Source: Montanilutibacter psychrotolerans (GTDB taxonomy: Bacteria; Pseudomonadota; Gammaproteobacteria; Xanthomonadales; Xanthomonadaceae). Taken from it: 64,000 nucleotides of DNA. The stretch spans positions 62,001 through 126,000 of the forward strand of contig NZ_RIBS01000007.1 in NCBI RefSeq assembly GCF_003719825.1, written 5' to 3'. The translations under genes were made by a program, and so were the position numbers. Each line of letters begins with the position of its first letter. Within the stretch, counting starts at the first letter, position 1. The notes beneath the pieces were generated by a model. The model worked only from the letters and a program-made list of their open reading frames with translations. It made no database searches and had not been told where the DNA came from. Positions 14,445-23,935 of this stretch are shown piece after piece.

Positions 14445-16553
14445 TCAGGGATTCAGGTGCCGGCCCAGGAACTCGCCCGAGCGTTCGTGCACCTGAACCC
14501 AGCTGGCATGGCGCAGGAAGAAATGGTGCTCGCCCGGCAACACCAGCGTCTCGACCGGCACGCCACGATCGCGAAGGCCGCCGACCAGGTTGACGCTCTG
14601 GTTGAACAGCACCTGCGGATCATCGTCGCCATGGATCACCAGCACCGGCGAGCGCCAGTCGTCGAGCCGGGACATCGCCGAGGACTGGCCCGCGATGTCC
14701 ATCTCGCCCGGCTGCAGGTTCCACAGCGCCGTGGCATCGCCGCCCTTGGCGGCCACGCGCCAGTCGTGCACGCCGTGGCGATCGACACCGACGGCGAACC
14801 GCTTTGAATCGCGGGCAAGCGCGAGCGAGGTCAGATAGCCGCCGTAGGAGCCACCGAAGATGCCGATCCGCCCTGGATCGACCTGCGCCATCGCGGCCAG
14901 GTAGGCGTGTGCGGCGAGCACGTCCTGGTACTCGCTCGCTCCGCGCGGTCCCTGCGCCGTCGCGCGCCGGAACGCCTGCCCGTAGCCGGTTCCGGCGCGG
15001 AAGTTCAATGCCAGCACCACGTAACCTTGGCTGGCCAGCCACTGCCAGTTCGCGTAGTCGTGGTAGTAGTAATCGATGGGATGCCAGCCCGGCAGCATCT
15101 GGCGGATGGGGCCGCCGTGCACGTACAGCAACGCCGGGCGCTTGCCGGGGTGGCCGCCCGGCGGCATCAGCAGTTGCGCGTGCAGCTCCAGCCCGTCGGC
15201 GGCCCGGAACCGTACCGTCTGCGGCACCACCATCGCGTCCCGCGGGAAGCGTTGCGGCAACGTCGCCGGGTAGATCCGACGCGGCTGCCCGCCGTCGCGC
15301 GCAAGCACGGCGATGGCGGTTGGCTGGCGCGCATCGGCATGACGAAACGCGATCCAGCGACCGTCGTCCAGCAGCAACGGATCGCTTGCGATCGCGTCGG
15401 TTGCGGTGAGCCGGCGCTGCGGGCCCGCCTGCGCATCGACGGCGTACAACTGGCGGTGCTCGATGTCATCGCAGTTGGCGCTGAACACCAGTCCGCCGTC
15501 GCCGGCAAGCGAGGTGCCGTCCGTCTCGCACGACCCGCGACTCAGCGGAGCCGGCACGCTGCCGTCGGGCGCGTCGGCCGTCAGTGCGTACCAGCGCAAC
15601 CAGCCGTCGGACTCGGACGCGAACAGCACGCGGCCATCGCGACTGAAGCGCAGCGGCTCGGCGATGACCCCTTGCACAAAGCCGCCGGCCTGTTCGTTGG
15701 TGCGATGCAGCCGCCTGCCCTGACCGGTCGCGGCATCGGCGATCCACACCTCGAACGCCCGCGTGGTGGTGAGGTTGGTGGTGTCTCCGGGACGATCTCC
15801 GGCAACGCGCAGGAACGCGATGCGACGGCCGTCGGCCGACCAGGCCGGCGCGCTGTCGCGCGCGAAATCCGGTGCCATCCATCGCACTGCGCGCGAGGCG
15901 AGATCGAGCACCCCGACAAAGGCGTGGTCGCCGCGCGTGCTGACAAAGAGAAGGCGATTACCGTCTGGCGAGAACGCCACCGCTCGGTGGCTTCCCTTGA
16001 GGGTCAACATCGATTCGCGGCACCACGCCGGCGCATCGCCGCCACCGGGCACCGCATGACAGGCGATGCCACCGCCCTGCACCACCAGCGCATCGCCGCG
16101 CGGCGAAAACAGCATCGATCGCCCCCGGCCGACGCGCTTCGGCTCGCCCGCACCATCGGTTGCCACCACCCACACGGCCTGCTCGGCGCCGTCAGGATCG
16201 CTGTCGGGATTGTTGGCCTGGCCGCCGGTATCCGGGTTGGTGCCGCGCACGAACGCCAGTCGCCTGCCGTCGGCGCTGAGCTGCAACGCGGTAAGCAGCT
16301 GGCCGTCGTCGTCGCCATACGCGGTGACGCGACGCGGCGCGAAGTCGGGCGCGCGCGCCACCCAGGCATTGCGCACGCCGCGCTCGTTGCCAACCCAGGC
16401 GATTACCGGCGCGTTCGCCGCCGCGACGGGGGCGTCGGGAATCGGCGCACTCAGCAGGTCATCGATCGAGATCGCACTGGCCTGACCGGCAATGCCGGTG
16501 TGCGACAGCGCCAGCAACAGCACGCAGGTGAACAGCGAACGTCCATGCTTCAT
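14445..16553 (-). CDS. Secreted S9-family (prolyl oligopeptidase-like) serine peptidase
   Basis: A 702-residue protein with a signal peptide (MKHGRSLFTCVLLLALSHTG, cleavage near GQASA), a beta-propeller region (about 50-470, with TolB-like repeats such as LSADGRRLAFV, FSPDGNRLLFV and WSADGRRIAFL) and a C-terminal alpha/beta-hydrolase domain. The nucleophile is Ser569 in FGGSYGGYL; the acid is in VIHGDDDPQV and the base in PGEHHFF. This architecture belongs to S9 acylaminoacyl or dipeptidyl peptidases that trim peptides in the periplasm. AGGA lies 8 bases before the chosen ATG at 16553. Confidence 0.92.
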   Translation of the reverse strand: MKHGRSLFTCVLLLALSHTGIAGQASAISIDDLLSAPIPDAPVAAANAPVIAWVGNERGVRNAWVARAPDFAPRRVTAYGDDDGQLLTALQLSADGRRLAFVRGTNPDTGGQANNPDSDPDGAEQAVWVVATDGAGEPKRVGRGRSMLFSPRGDALVVQGGGIACHAVPGGGDAPAWCRESMLTLKGSHRAVAFSPDGNRLLFVSTRGDHAFVGVLDLASRAVRWMAPDFARDSAPAWSADGRRIAFLRVAGDRPGDTTNLTTTRAFEVWIADAATGQGRRLHRTNEQAGGFVQGVIAEPLRFSRDGRVLFASESDGWLRWYALTADAPDGSVPAPLSRGSCETDGTSLAGDGGLVFSANCDDIEHRQLYAVDAQAGPQRRLTATDAIASDPLLLDDGRWIAFRHADARQPTAIAVLARDGGQPRRIYPATLPQRFPRDAMVVPQTVRFRAADGLELHAQLLMPPGGHPGKRPALLYVHGGPIRQMLPGWHPIDYYYHDYANWQWLASQGYVVLALNFRAGTGYGQAFRRATAQGPRGASEYQDVLAAHAYLAAMAQVDPGRIGIFGGSYGGYLTSLALARDSKRFAVGVDRHGVHDWRVAAKGGDATALWNLQPGEMDIAGQSSAMSRLDDWRSPVLVIHGDDDPQVLFNQSVNLVGGLRDRGVPVETLVLPGEHHFFLRHASWVQVHERSGEFLGRHLNP

Positions 16554-16688
16554 CGGTTGCATCCTGCTCGGTGGCGGCGGTGCCGCCCGTAGGTGTCGAC
16601 GGGGACGCACGATCAGCCGATCGCCGTAGTGCACCCCATGGGAACGGTAGCACCGGCGCCAGCGCACGCATTTGCCCAAACGCAGGTA

Positions 16689-18074
16689 TCAGCGCATCAG
16701 CACCACTTCCTCTGCGCTGGTGGGATGGATCGCGACGGTGTCGCGCAGGTCGTCCAGGGTGATGCCGCGCTTCATCGCAACCGCAAAGCCCTGCAGGATT
16801 TCATCGGCCGCCTCGCCAAGCAGGTGGATGCCGATCACGCGCCGCTCCTGACCGACACACACCAGTTTGAACAGGCTGCGCTGTGGCGACTCGGCCAATG
16901 CCTGCAGCATCGGCCGGAAGCCGGCGCTAAAGACGTGCACGGCGTCGCCGTGGCGTTCGCGCGCCTCCGCCTCGGTCAGCCCGACCTTGCCGATCGGAGG
17001 ATGCGAGAACACCACGGTGGCGATGTCGCATGCATCGAACAGCGCGTCGCGACCACCGAACAGGCGATCCATGAGCCGGCGCGCCGCCGCGATCGCGACG
17101 GGCGTCAGCGCCGCGTCCGTGCCCAGGTCGCCGACCGCATGGACACCGTCGACGCTGGTCGCGTGGCGCGCGTCGACGATGACATGACCGCGCGCGTCGG
17201 TCGCCACACCCACCGCATCGAGCCCCAGACCGGCGCTGTTGGGCGCGCGGCCGGTGGCAAACAGCAGCGCGTCGAAGCGCTCGCTCGCCTGGCCGGTTGC
17301 ATCGCGCAGACGCACGCCGCCGCCATCGGCGGATTCCACCTCGCCCAGCCCATAACCGAAATGCACGCGCACGCCGTGCTGCCGGTAATCCTCGGCCAGC
17401 TGCTCGCACAACTGGGCATCGAAACCGTTGAGCAGGCGCGTGCCGCGCACGAACAGATCGACCTGACTGCCCAGCGCCTGCAGCACACCGGCCAGCTCGA
17501 CCGCGATGTAGCCGCCGCCGACAATCGCGACCCGCTCCGGCGCCGCGCGCCAGGCGAAGAAGTCGTCGGACACCCCGCCCAGCGCCGCGCCGGGAACGTC
17601 GGGTCGCAGGGCGTGCCCGCCGGTGGCCAGCAGCACCTGCTTGGCGATCACGCGCACGCCGTCGTCGCACTCCAGCGTGTCCGCGGCGACCAATCGCGCG
17701 CGACTGGGCCGCACCACGATGCCGGCGGCATCCAGCCGACGCCGGTAGGCCGCGTGGATGTTGCTGATGTAGCGCTGGCGATGGGCGATGAACACCTGCC
17801 AGTCGAGCCGGTCGATGCCACCGTCGTGGCCGCCCGCCAGGCCGTTGAAGCCCAGCGATGGCGCCATGCGCAAGCGCCCGGCAAGGTCGGCGGCCAGCCA
17901 CATCGCCTTCTTCGGCACGCAGCCCAGGTTGACGCAGGTACCGCCCAACGCGTCGGGCTCGAACAGCACCACGCGCGCGCCATGCTCGGCCGCGCGAAAA
18001 GCCCCGGCCAGTCCACCGGACCCGCCACCCACGACGGCCAGATCAAACTCAATGCCCGTATCGCGATCGGCCAT
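16689..18074 (-). CDS. gor: Glutathione-disulfide reductase-like pyridine nucleotide-disulfide oxidoreductase
   Basis: A 461-residue flavoprotein. The FAD-binding GGGSGGLAGAFRAAEHG lies at about 16-32, the redox disulfide at Cys47/Cys52 in GGTCVNLGCVPKK, the NAD(P)-binding VAIVGGGYIAVELAG mid-protein, the second FAD motif VHAVGD and the active-site HPTSAEE close to the C-terminus. The GTCVNVGC-type sequence and the terminal His-Pro-Thr-Ser-Glu-Glu match glutathione reductase; it would reduce GSSG with NADPH in the cytoplasm. Start at MADRDTG after a GAGGGAG ribosome site. Confidence 0.88.
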   Translation of the reverse strand: MADRDTGIEFDLAVVGGGSGGLAGAFRAAEHGARVVLFEPDALGGTCVNLGCVPKKAMWLAADLAGRLRMAPSLGFNGLAGGHDGGIDRLDWQVFIAHRQRYISNIHAAYRRRLDAAGIVVRPSRARLVAADTLECDDGVRVIAKQVLLATGGHALRPDVPGAALGGVSDDFFAWRAAPERVAIVGGGYIAVELAGVLQALGSQVDLFVRGTRLLNGFDAQLCEQLAEDYRQHGVRVHFGYGLGEVESADGGGVRLRDATGQASERFDALLFATGRAPNSAGLGLDAVGVATDARGHVIVDARHATSVDGVHAVGDLGTDAALTPVAIAAARRLMDRLFGGRDALFDACDIATVVFSHPPIGKVGLTEAEARERHGDAVHVFSAGFRPMLQALAESPQRSLFKLVCVGQERRVIGIHLLGEAADEILQGFAVAMKRGITLDDLRDTVAIHPTSAEEVVLMR

Positions 18075-18521
18075 GCCAGTGCTCCCTCGGAAATGGCAGC
18101 CGTTATAGCGCGCCCGGCGTGCGACCCGCGCGAGCCGCCAGCAAGCGGATGCGCCGCCGCGCGCACGCGGCGCATGTTTCGTCGCGAGCCGTGTTGGCGT
18201 CGGCAACCCCGGAAAGCAACGCCCACGCTCGCCATCGCGCGAATCGCACGCGGCGCGGCATCACGAAGGCAACCGCGCGCCGAGAATCCACTGGAACAGA
18301 GCGTTGCGCGACGACGAGCCAATCGACGCCGCAATTGCCCGCCCGCAAAACGTCGTCGGTTCGGCCGTTGAACGCTAGCGGCTTTGGGCATGCCCGGCGT
18401 TACGTGACGACGATCCAGTGGCTCGTCGTCACCGCGCCCACGGTACGGACGAGCAACTTGGCACGACCGGCTTCCAACAAGCTGGACAGCAAAGCCGGTG
18501 CGTCCGGCGGGTGCGCGCTGG
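18075..18521. other. Intergenic region between two flavoenzyme genes
   Basis: About 447 bases between the start of gor and the stop of the upstream FAD dehydrogenase on the same strand. Frames crossing it are Arg/Ala-rich artefacts of GC content. The gor promoter should be here. I see no hairpin with a T tract and no recognisable RNA. Confidence 0.5.
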
Positions 18522-19826
18522 CTACCGCAGTCGCGCCGGGGAGTACGGCGCCGGGTCGATTGCCGGCGCGCGCCCGCTGATGAGATCGGCCACCAGTTGC
18601 CCGGTGCCGCAGCTCATGCCCACGCCCATCATCCCGTGGCCGGTAGCCAGCCACAGGTGCCGGCGACCGGGCACGGGCCCGATGATCGGGATGTCGTCGC
18701 AACTCATCGGCCGCCAGCCGCACCAGCGCTCGCGCACCTCGGGCCCGACCGGCTCGTGCAGGTATTCGGCCGCACCGCGTTCGAGCGCACCCAGGCGGCG
18801 TTCGTTGAGCGAGTCGTCGAATCCGGAGAATTCCATCGTGCTGCCGAGCCGGTAGCCGCTGTCCCAGGCCGTCACGCAGACCTGGCGTTCGCGCAGCACC
18901 AGCGGACGACGCGGCGCAAGCGTCGGCGGACTGTAGGTGATCGAGTAGCCCTTGCCGGGCTGCATCGCGCGTCGCAACGCCGGCCAGCCGATCGCCTCGG
19001 CCAGCCGCGGCGACCACGCGCCGGTAGCCACAACGACCTCACGCGCCGTCATCCGGCCTTGCGTGGTGGTCAGCTCGATGCCGTCGCCCACCTCGCGCAG
19101 GGAGTGCAACGCGCACTGTTCGATGACTGTGCCGCCGCGTTCGCGAAACACGCGAGCGAGTTCGTCGACGTAGCGATCCGGGCGCAACGCGGCATCGCCG
19201 CCGAAACGGATCGCACCGGCGACACCGGGCTTGATCGCGGGCTCGTCGGCCTCGTACGCCGGGCCGTCGATGAGCTCCACCGGCACGCCCAGCTCACGCA
19301 GCAGATCGAGCTCGTGCTGGCCGTGCTCGAACGCGCGCGCGTCGCGGAACACGTAGTCCTCGCCGCTTTCGACGAACTCGCAGGCCAGCCGGTAGTCGCG
19401 CACCCAGTCGTGCAGCCGCGCGCGCGAATCGTTGAGAAGTGCCGACTTGGCACGTGCGCTGGCCTCCCAGTCGCGCAGGTTGCAGCGCATTGCGAATCGC
19501 AGCAGCCAACGCCACAGCAGCGGATCGAATCGCGGCGGGATGTACAGCGGCGCATCGGGCGTCAGCGTCCAGCGCAATGCCTTCGCGATGGTCCCCGGCG
19601 CGGCGAGCGGGCCGGCGTGGCTGGGCGTGATCGTGCCGCAGTTGCCGTGCGAACTGCCGGCTCCGATGCGACTGGCCTCGACCACCGCGACCCTGCGTCC
19701 GGTTTCGACCAGCGCCAATGCACTGGCAAGTCCGGAGACGCCTGCGCCAACCACCACCACATCCCACGTTTGGTTTTGCGCCGCAACAAAATCCGACACC
19801 CGACCTCCAGATAATGAGTCGCTCAT
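18522..19826 (-). CDS. FAD-dependent D-amino-acid dehydrogenase-like oxidoreductase (DAO family)
   Basis: A 434-residue flavoprotein of the DadA/glycine-oxidase family. The dinucleotide-binding motif DVVVVGAGVSGLASALALVE sits near residues 18-38, followed by GAGSSHGNCGTI, the FAD-interacting VVATGAWSPRL and the C-terminal LATGHGMMGVGMSCGTG. DadA-type enzymes oxidise D-amino acids to 2-oxo acids; close relatives act on D-hydroxyproline, so substrate is left open. Start is ambiguous: the ATG at 19826 has no good ribosome site, whereas a GTG at 19799 follows GGAGG by 4 bases and gives a 425-residue protein. No amino-acid racemase is adjacent. Confidence 0.85.
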   Translation of the reverse strand: MSDSLSGGRVSDFVAAQNQTWDVVVVGAGVSGLASALALVETGRRVAVVEASRIGAGSSHGNCGTITPSHAGPLAAPGTIAKALRWTLTPDAPLYIPPRFDPLLWRWLLRFAMRCNLRDWEASARAKSALLNDSRARLHDWVRDYRLACEFVESGEDYVFRDARAFEHGQHELDLLRELGVPVELIDGPAYEADEPAIKPGVAGAIRFGGDAALRPDRYVDELARVFRERGGTVIEQCALHSLREVGDGIELTTTQGRMTAREVVVATGAWSPRLAEAIGWPALRRAMQPGKGYSITYSPPTLAPRRPLVLRERQVCVTAWDSGYRLGSTMEFSGFDDSLNERRLGALERGAAEYLHEPVGPEVRERWCGWRPMSCDDIPIIGPVPGRRHLWLATGHGMMGVGMSCGTGQLVADLISGRAPAIDPAPYSPARLR

Positions 19827-20093
19827 CGCAAAATCACGCCGATATTGCGCAGCAGCATGACATTTGGGACTTGCGCGAAACAGATTGCCCAGCCCCACCG
19901 CCCTCGCCGCGCCGACAGGATGCCGCCGGACTGGCCTCAAGGTCTTTTCGGCGTCCCTGTGCAACCCAACAGGCCCAGCGATCTGCAGGTCGCCGGCCAG
20001 GACAGCAAACGCTGTCGCGGGGCCCCCGTCGAATTGTGAGCCACCCCGCGCGACGCGGGGTACATCCATCACGCTTCAAGGGGATTCATCTCG

Positions 20094-21704
20094 ATGCGCC
20101 TGCCGTTCCGCACTCTCAGCGTTGCTGTCGCCGCCACACTCGTGGCTTCTGCCCCTACTTTCGCCGCCCGCCCGGACCTGTCGCCCGCCCCCGGCCGTGC
20201 AAGGGCCATGATCGATGGCAACGCCGCCGTCGCCGTCAGCATCCAGCGCGCCAGCGACGATCGCTTCACCGCCCGCAACTTTACCGTCGATCGCGACGGC
20301 AGCGAGCACGTACGCCTCGAACGCAGCTACCGCGGACTGCCGGTGATCGGCGGCGATGTGGTCGTGCATTCGCGCAATGGCCAGTTCCGCTCGGCCAGCG
20401 TCGCACTGAAGACGCGCGTCCGTCCGCAGCTGGTGGCCGCCATCAGCGCCAACCAGGCCATCGTGGAGGCCGGTGTCGCCTTCGGCACCGCGTTCCACGG
20501 CGTGCCGACCAGCCGCCAGGTGGTGTATGCGCGCGATGTCGCGCCAGTGTTGGCCTATGAGGTGGTGTTCAAGGGCACCAAGCGCGACCAGACGCCAACC
20601 GAGATGCACGTGTTCGTCGACGCGCGCAGCGGCAGGATCCTGGACCAGTGGGACATGGTCCACAGCGCATCCAGCGTCGGCACCGGCCACACCATCGGCC
20701 TGGGCAACGTCAGCATCACCACCGACTCCACCGCGACCGGCTTTCAGATGATCGACCCGAGCCGCGGCAACGGCGCCACCCTGGATTCGTTCAACAAGAG
20801 CTACACCACCGCCGCCAGCACCGCGACCGTGTTCACCGACGCCGACAACAGCTGGGGCAACAACACCCAGGCCGATCGCGCGTCGGCCGGCGCCGAAGCG
20901 CACTACGGTGTCGCGGCCACGTACGACTTCTACAAGAACACCTTTGGCCGCAACGGCATCTTCAATGACGGCAAGGGCGTGAAGAGCTACGTCCACACCG
21001 GCACCAACTGGGTCAACGCGGTGTGGTACGGCAACAACATGTATTACGGCGATGGCGACGCCACCACCTACCTGCCGCTGACCGTGCTCGACGTGGCCGG
21101 CCACGAGATGAGCCACGGCGTTGCCCAGGCGACCTCCGGGCTGGTCTACTCCGGCGATGCCGGCGGCCTGAACGAAGGCAACTCCGACATCATGGGCACC
21201 CTGGTCGAGTTCTACGCCAACAACCCCAACGACCCGGGCGACTACCTGATCGGCGAGAAGATCTATCGCTCCAACCCCGGCGGCACCAAGGCGCTGCGGG
21301 TGATGTTCAAGCAGAACCTCGATGGCGCGTCGTTCGTCTGCTACCCCAGCGGCGGCTTCCGCAACAAGCCGGCGCACGATCCGCACTACACCTCCGGCGT
21401 TGCCAACCGCTTCTTCTACCTCCTCGCCGAGGGCGCGGTGGTGCCGGCCGGATTCGGCACGGGCACCAGCTTCAACCTCACCCCGGCCTCGCTGGTGTGC
21501 AACGGCAACACCGCCCTGGCCGGCATCGGTCGCGCCAAGGCCGGCGCGATCTGGTACCGGGCGCTGGACGTGTACTTCACCTCCACCACCACCTACCCGG
21601 CCGCACGCCTGGCAACCCTGAATGCAGCGCGCGACCTGTATGGCACCGGCTCGGCCGAGTACAACGCCGTCGCCGCGGCGTGGAGCGCGGTCAGCGTCAA
21701 CTGA
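20094..21704 (+). CDS. Thermolysin-like M4 zinc metalloprotease, secreted
   Basis: A 536-residue preproenzyme. The signal peptide ends PTFAA (about 25), then an FTP/PepSY-type propeptide (about 40-190) with the RSYRGLPVIGGDVVVH fold and the mature protease. The zinc ligands are His337 and His341 in AGHEMSHGV, with catalytic Glu338 and third ligand Glu361 in GGLNEGNSD. The C-terminal alpha domain with ANRFFYLLAEGA is present. Such enzymes are exported by type II secretion and processed by the propeptide. A perfect terminator follows at 21784-21815. Confidence 0.95.
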   Translation: MRLPFRTLSVAVAATLVASAPTFAARPDLSPAPGRARAMIDGNAAVAVSIQRASDDRFTARNFTVDRDGSEHVRLERSYRGLPVIGGDVVVHSRNGQFRSASVALKTRVRPQLVAAISANQAIVEAGVAFGTAFHGVPTSRQVVYARDVAPVLAYEVVFKGTKRDQTPTEMHVFVDARSGRILDQWDMVHSASSVGTGHTIGLGNVSITTDSTATGFQMIDPSRGNGATLDSFNKSYTTAASTATVFTDADNSWGNNTQADRASAGAEAHYGVAATYDFYKNTFGRNGIFNDGKGVKSYVHTGTNWVNAVWYGNNMYYGDGDATTYLPLTVLDVAGHEMSHGVAQATSGLVYSGDAGGLNEGNSDIMGTLVEFYANNPNDPGDYLIGEKIYRSNPGGTKALRVMFKQNLDGASFVCYPSGGFRNKPAHDPHYTSGVANRFFYLLAEGAVVPAGFGTGTSFNLTPASLVCNGNTALAGIGRAKAGAIWYRALDVYFTSTTTYPAARLATLNAARDLYGTGSAEYNAVAAAWSAVSVN

Positions 21705-21783
21705 TGTACCGGCGTCCACCCTCCACGGGTGGACGCCGCCAGGACCTACGGGCCGAGCCGCGTTGCGGCGTTCGGACCCGAAA

Positions 21784-21815
21784 AACAAAAACGCCCCGCG
21801 AGGGGCGTTTTTGTT
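21784..21815. terminator. Bidirectional intrinsic terminator
   Basis: A perfect 14-bp inverted repeat (AACAAAAACGCCCC / GGGGCGTTTTTGTT) with a GCGA loop gives a GC-rich stem core followed by T5 on either strand. It sits between the convergent M4 protease and slyD genes and should serve both. Confidence 0.92.
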
Positions 21816-21836
21816 GGCCGCGACGGATCGCGTGGA

Positions 21837-22316
21837 TCAGTGCTGGTGACCACCGGCGCCGTGCACGTGGCCGTGCGCGACTTCTTCCTCGCTGGCCTCG
21901 CGCACTTCGGCGATCTCGATCGCGAAGTGGAGATCCTTGCCCGCCATCGGATGGTTCAGGTCAACGTCGACGACGCTCATGCCGACCTTCTGGATCGTCA
22001 CGGCGCGCGGGCCGAAGTTGGTCTGCAGGACGGCCTGCATGCCGGCCTCGAGCTTGGTGCCCTGGAAATGCTTCTTCGGAACGCGCTGGGTCAGGCCTTC
22101 CTGGCGCACGCCATAGGCGTCGGCGGCGGCCACGTCGACCTCGAACTTGTCGCCGGCCTCACGCCCTTCCATGGCCTGCTCCAGGCCCGGAATGATGTTG
22201 CCGTGACCGACCAGGATCGCGAGCGGGTCGCGGCCTTCGGAGCTTTCCAGCGGCTCCTGGCCCTGCTCGGAAACGGTGTAGTGGAACAGGACGACGCGGT
22301 CTTTCTCGATCTTCAT
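21837..22316 (-). CDS. slyD: FKBP-type peptidyl-prolyl isomerase, SlyD family
   Basis: SlyD is a cytoplasmic prolyl isomerase and chaperone with a metal-binding tail. The 159-residue protein starts MKIEKDRVVLFHYTV, shows the FKBP segment LVGHGNIIPGLEQAM, the inserted-in-flap domain (about 65-130) and the DLNHPMAGKDLHF closing motif. The short tail HGHVHGAGGHQH is His-rich but lacks the long Cys/His tail of E. coli SlyD. Start at 22316; the 51 in-frame codons upstream are Pro/Arg-rich and not conserved. Confidence 0.93.
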   Translation of the reverse strand: MKIEKDRVVLFHYTVSEQGQEPLESSEGRDPLAILVGHGNIIPGLEQAMEGREAGDKFEVDVAAADAYGVRQEGLTQRVPKKHFQGTKLEAGMQAVLQTNFGPRAVTIQKVGMSVVDVDLNHPMAGKDLHFAIEIAEVREASEEEVAHGHVHGAGGHQH

Positions 22317-22461
22317 TGCGAATGGCTCGGCAGGGCTGCGCGCGGGCGGCAGCGGATAGGCATCCATCGCCGGGGCCGGCGACGGCGGGTGGGGTGCAGT
22401 CCGGCGAGGCCGGCGTTGTTGCGGCTTGTCGTGGCCGCCGACAGCCGCCAAGCTATCGACC

Positions 22462-23031
22462 GTGAACAAGGCCGCGCATTATCCCGGCAAGCCCGCCCCC
22501 GCGCCAGCGCGCGGCGGCGTCGCCATTGCCGTGCTGCTGGGCTGCGCGCTGCTGGCCGGCTGCGGTGGCCACCACGCCACCCGCCCGAACGCTGGCACCC
22601 GCCCAGCGCAACGCGCCGTCCGCCAGTGGCCGCAGGTCAAGCCGGCCAACCCGGAAGCCGCCAATGCGGTATTGATGCGGGCGATCAGCCTGGTCGGCAC
22701 GCCGTATCGCTACGGCGGCAACACGCCGGACGGGGGATTCGACTGCAGCGGCCTGGTCAACTACGTCTACCGCGACATGCTCGACCTGCGCCTGCCACGG
22801 ACCTCGCGCGACCTCGCCCAGCTGCAGGGGCCGCGAATCGAACCGCAACGGCTGGCGGCCGGCGACCTGGTGTTCTTCGGTAGCCGCGGCAACGTCAGTC
22901 ATGTCGGCATCTACGTCGGCGAAGGCCGCTTCGTGCACGCTCCGAGCACCGGCGGAACCGTCCGCCTGGACCATCTCGATGGCAGCTACTGGATGGGCCA
23001 CTACAGTGGCGCCAAACGTGTCCTGAAGTAG
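22462..23031 (+). CDS. NlpC/P60 family lipoprotein, peptidoglycan endopeptidase
   Basis: A 189-residue protein: a lipoprotein signal with lipobox LAGC (Cys34), a short linker and an NlpC/P60 domain (about 68-189) with catalytic Cys95 in GGFDCSGLVNYVY and His in SHVGIYVGEGRFVHAP. Such enzymes cut gamma-D-glutamyl-diaminopimelate bonds in the cell wall. Start is taken as GTG at 22462; an in-frame TTG at 22426 is possible. The next gene encodes a second NlpC/P60 protein, so the pair looks like an old tandem duplication. E. coli Spr/MepS is the closest familiar analogue. Confidence 0.88.
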   Translation: MNKAAHYPGKPAPAPARGGVAIAVLLGCALLAGCGGHHATRPNAGTRPAQRAVRQWPQVKPANPEAANAVLMRAISLVGTPYRYGGNTPDGGFDCSGLVNYVYRDMLDLRLPRTSRDLAQLQGPRIEPQRLAAGDLVFFGSRGNVSHVGIYVGEGRFVHAPSTGGTVRLDHLDGSYWMGHYSGAKRVLK

Positions 23032-23149
23032 CGATCGGCCAGAATGTGACGCAGCGCACTGCATTGTTAACGATGTTTTAACGAAATTTGAACCAATCGC
23101 TCGGGTTCGACGGGCATGATCGCCCTGTGACGACTTTAGCGATGACCGC

Positions 23150-23830
23150 GTGACGCCAGCTTCCCAACGCCACGGCCGCCCTGCAGCCGCCCCAGATGCC
23201 CGCCTTGCACGGGCGCCTTTCCGTCTTTTTCTAGCCCTCGCCCTTGCCTGCCTGGCATGCCCGGCGCTGGCCCAGCAGGCGCCGAGCTCCTCGCTCGCCG
23301 GCGATAGCGCTGACGCCGCACCCGTTACCCGCACCGTGCTGCCGGAGGCCATGACCTTCTCCGATCGCGCGCTGCTGCTCGCCACCGATCTCAACCGCCT
23401 CGTAGCGCCCGGCACCATGGCGGTGCTCGCGCCGAACGGCGTCGTCCAGGACGGCCGCGTCAAGAGCGTCCTGCAGCGTGCCCTCGCCCTGCTGGGCACG
23501 CCGTACCGCTGGGGCGGCACCTCGCCCGACAGTGGCTTCGACTGCAGTGGGCTGGTGGGTTACGTGTTCCGCAATGCCCTGGGCATCGAGCTGCCGCGCG
23601 TCTCGCGCGAGATGGCCGAGCGGGGCCAGTCGATCGACCGCGCCGCGCTGAATGCCGGTGACCTGGTGTTCTTCGGCCGCCGTGGCCGCGTCGACCACGT
23701 CGGCATCTATGTCGGCGAAGGCCGTTTCGTGCACGCCCCGCGCACGGGCAAGGACGTGATGGTGTCCAGCCTGGACACCGGCTACTGGAGCGGCAAGTTC
23801 ATGTCGGCTCGCCGCGTCAACGGAATCTGA
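23150..23830 (+). CDS. NlpC/P60 family secreted peptidoglycan endopeptidase
   Basis: A 226-residue protein starting with GTG. A long n-region precedes a hydrophobic signal segment (about 24-40, ending CPALAQQ), then a family-specific stretch (60-105) and the NlpC/P60 domain with Cys132 in SGFDCSGLVGYVF and a His in DHVGIYVGEGRFVHAP. It is a paralogue of the preceding gene, sharing the GTPYR-GG and ALNAGDLVFFG-type blocks, but it lacks the lipobox. The unusually AT-rich gap before it (23063-23098, GTTAACGATGTTTTAACG) may hold its own promoter. Confidence 0.86.
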   Translation: MTPASQRHGRPAAAPDARLARAPFRLFLALALACLACPALAQQAPSSSLAGDSADAAPVTRTVLPEAMTFSDRALLLATDLNRLVAPGTMAVLAPNGVVQDGRVKSVLQRALALLGTPYRWGGTSPDSGFDCSGLVGYVFRNALGIELPRVSREMAERGQSIDRAALNAGDLVFFGRRGRVDHVGIYVGEGRFVHAPRTGKDVMVSSLDTGYWSGKFMSARRVNGI

Positions 23831-23871
23831 TCGTCCGCCGGGCGCCGATCGCGCCGCACGGGTCACGCACC

Positions 23872-23896
23872 AAGCCGCCGCAAGGCGGCTTTGTCG
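23872..23896 (+). terminator. Intrinsic terminator after the NlpC/P60 pair
   Basis: The stem AAGCCGCC / GGCGGCTT (8 bp) with loop GCAA is followed by TGTCGTTT on the plus strand. It lies 41 bases after the stop of the second NlpC/P60 gene and before a convergent gene. The T tract is modest. Confidence 0.7.
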
Positions 23897-23935
23897 TTTC
23901 CGGCCTTCGGGTGACGCCCCGCCGACCCGCTGGCA

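Noticed and set aside
18075-18521. Possible small gene in the gap before gor
   Set aside because: Frames here are Arg/Ala-rich in all phases and lack a ribosome site or homology to anything recognisable.
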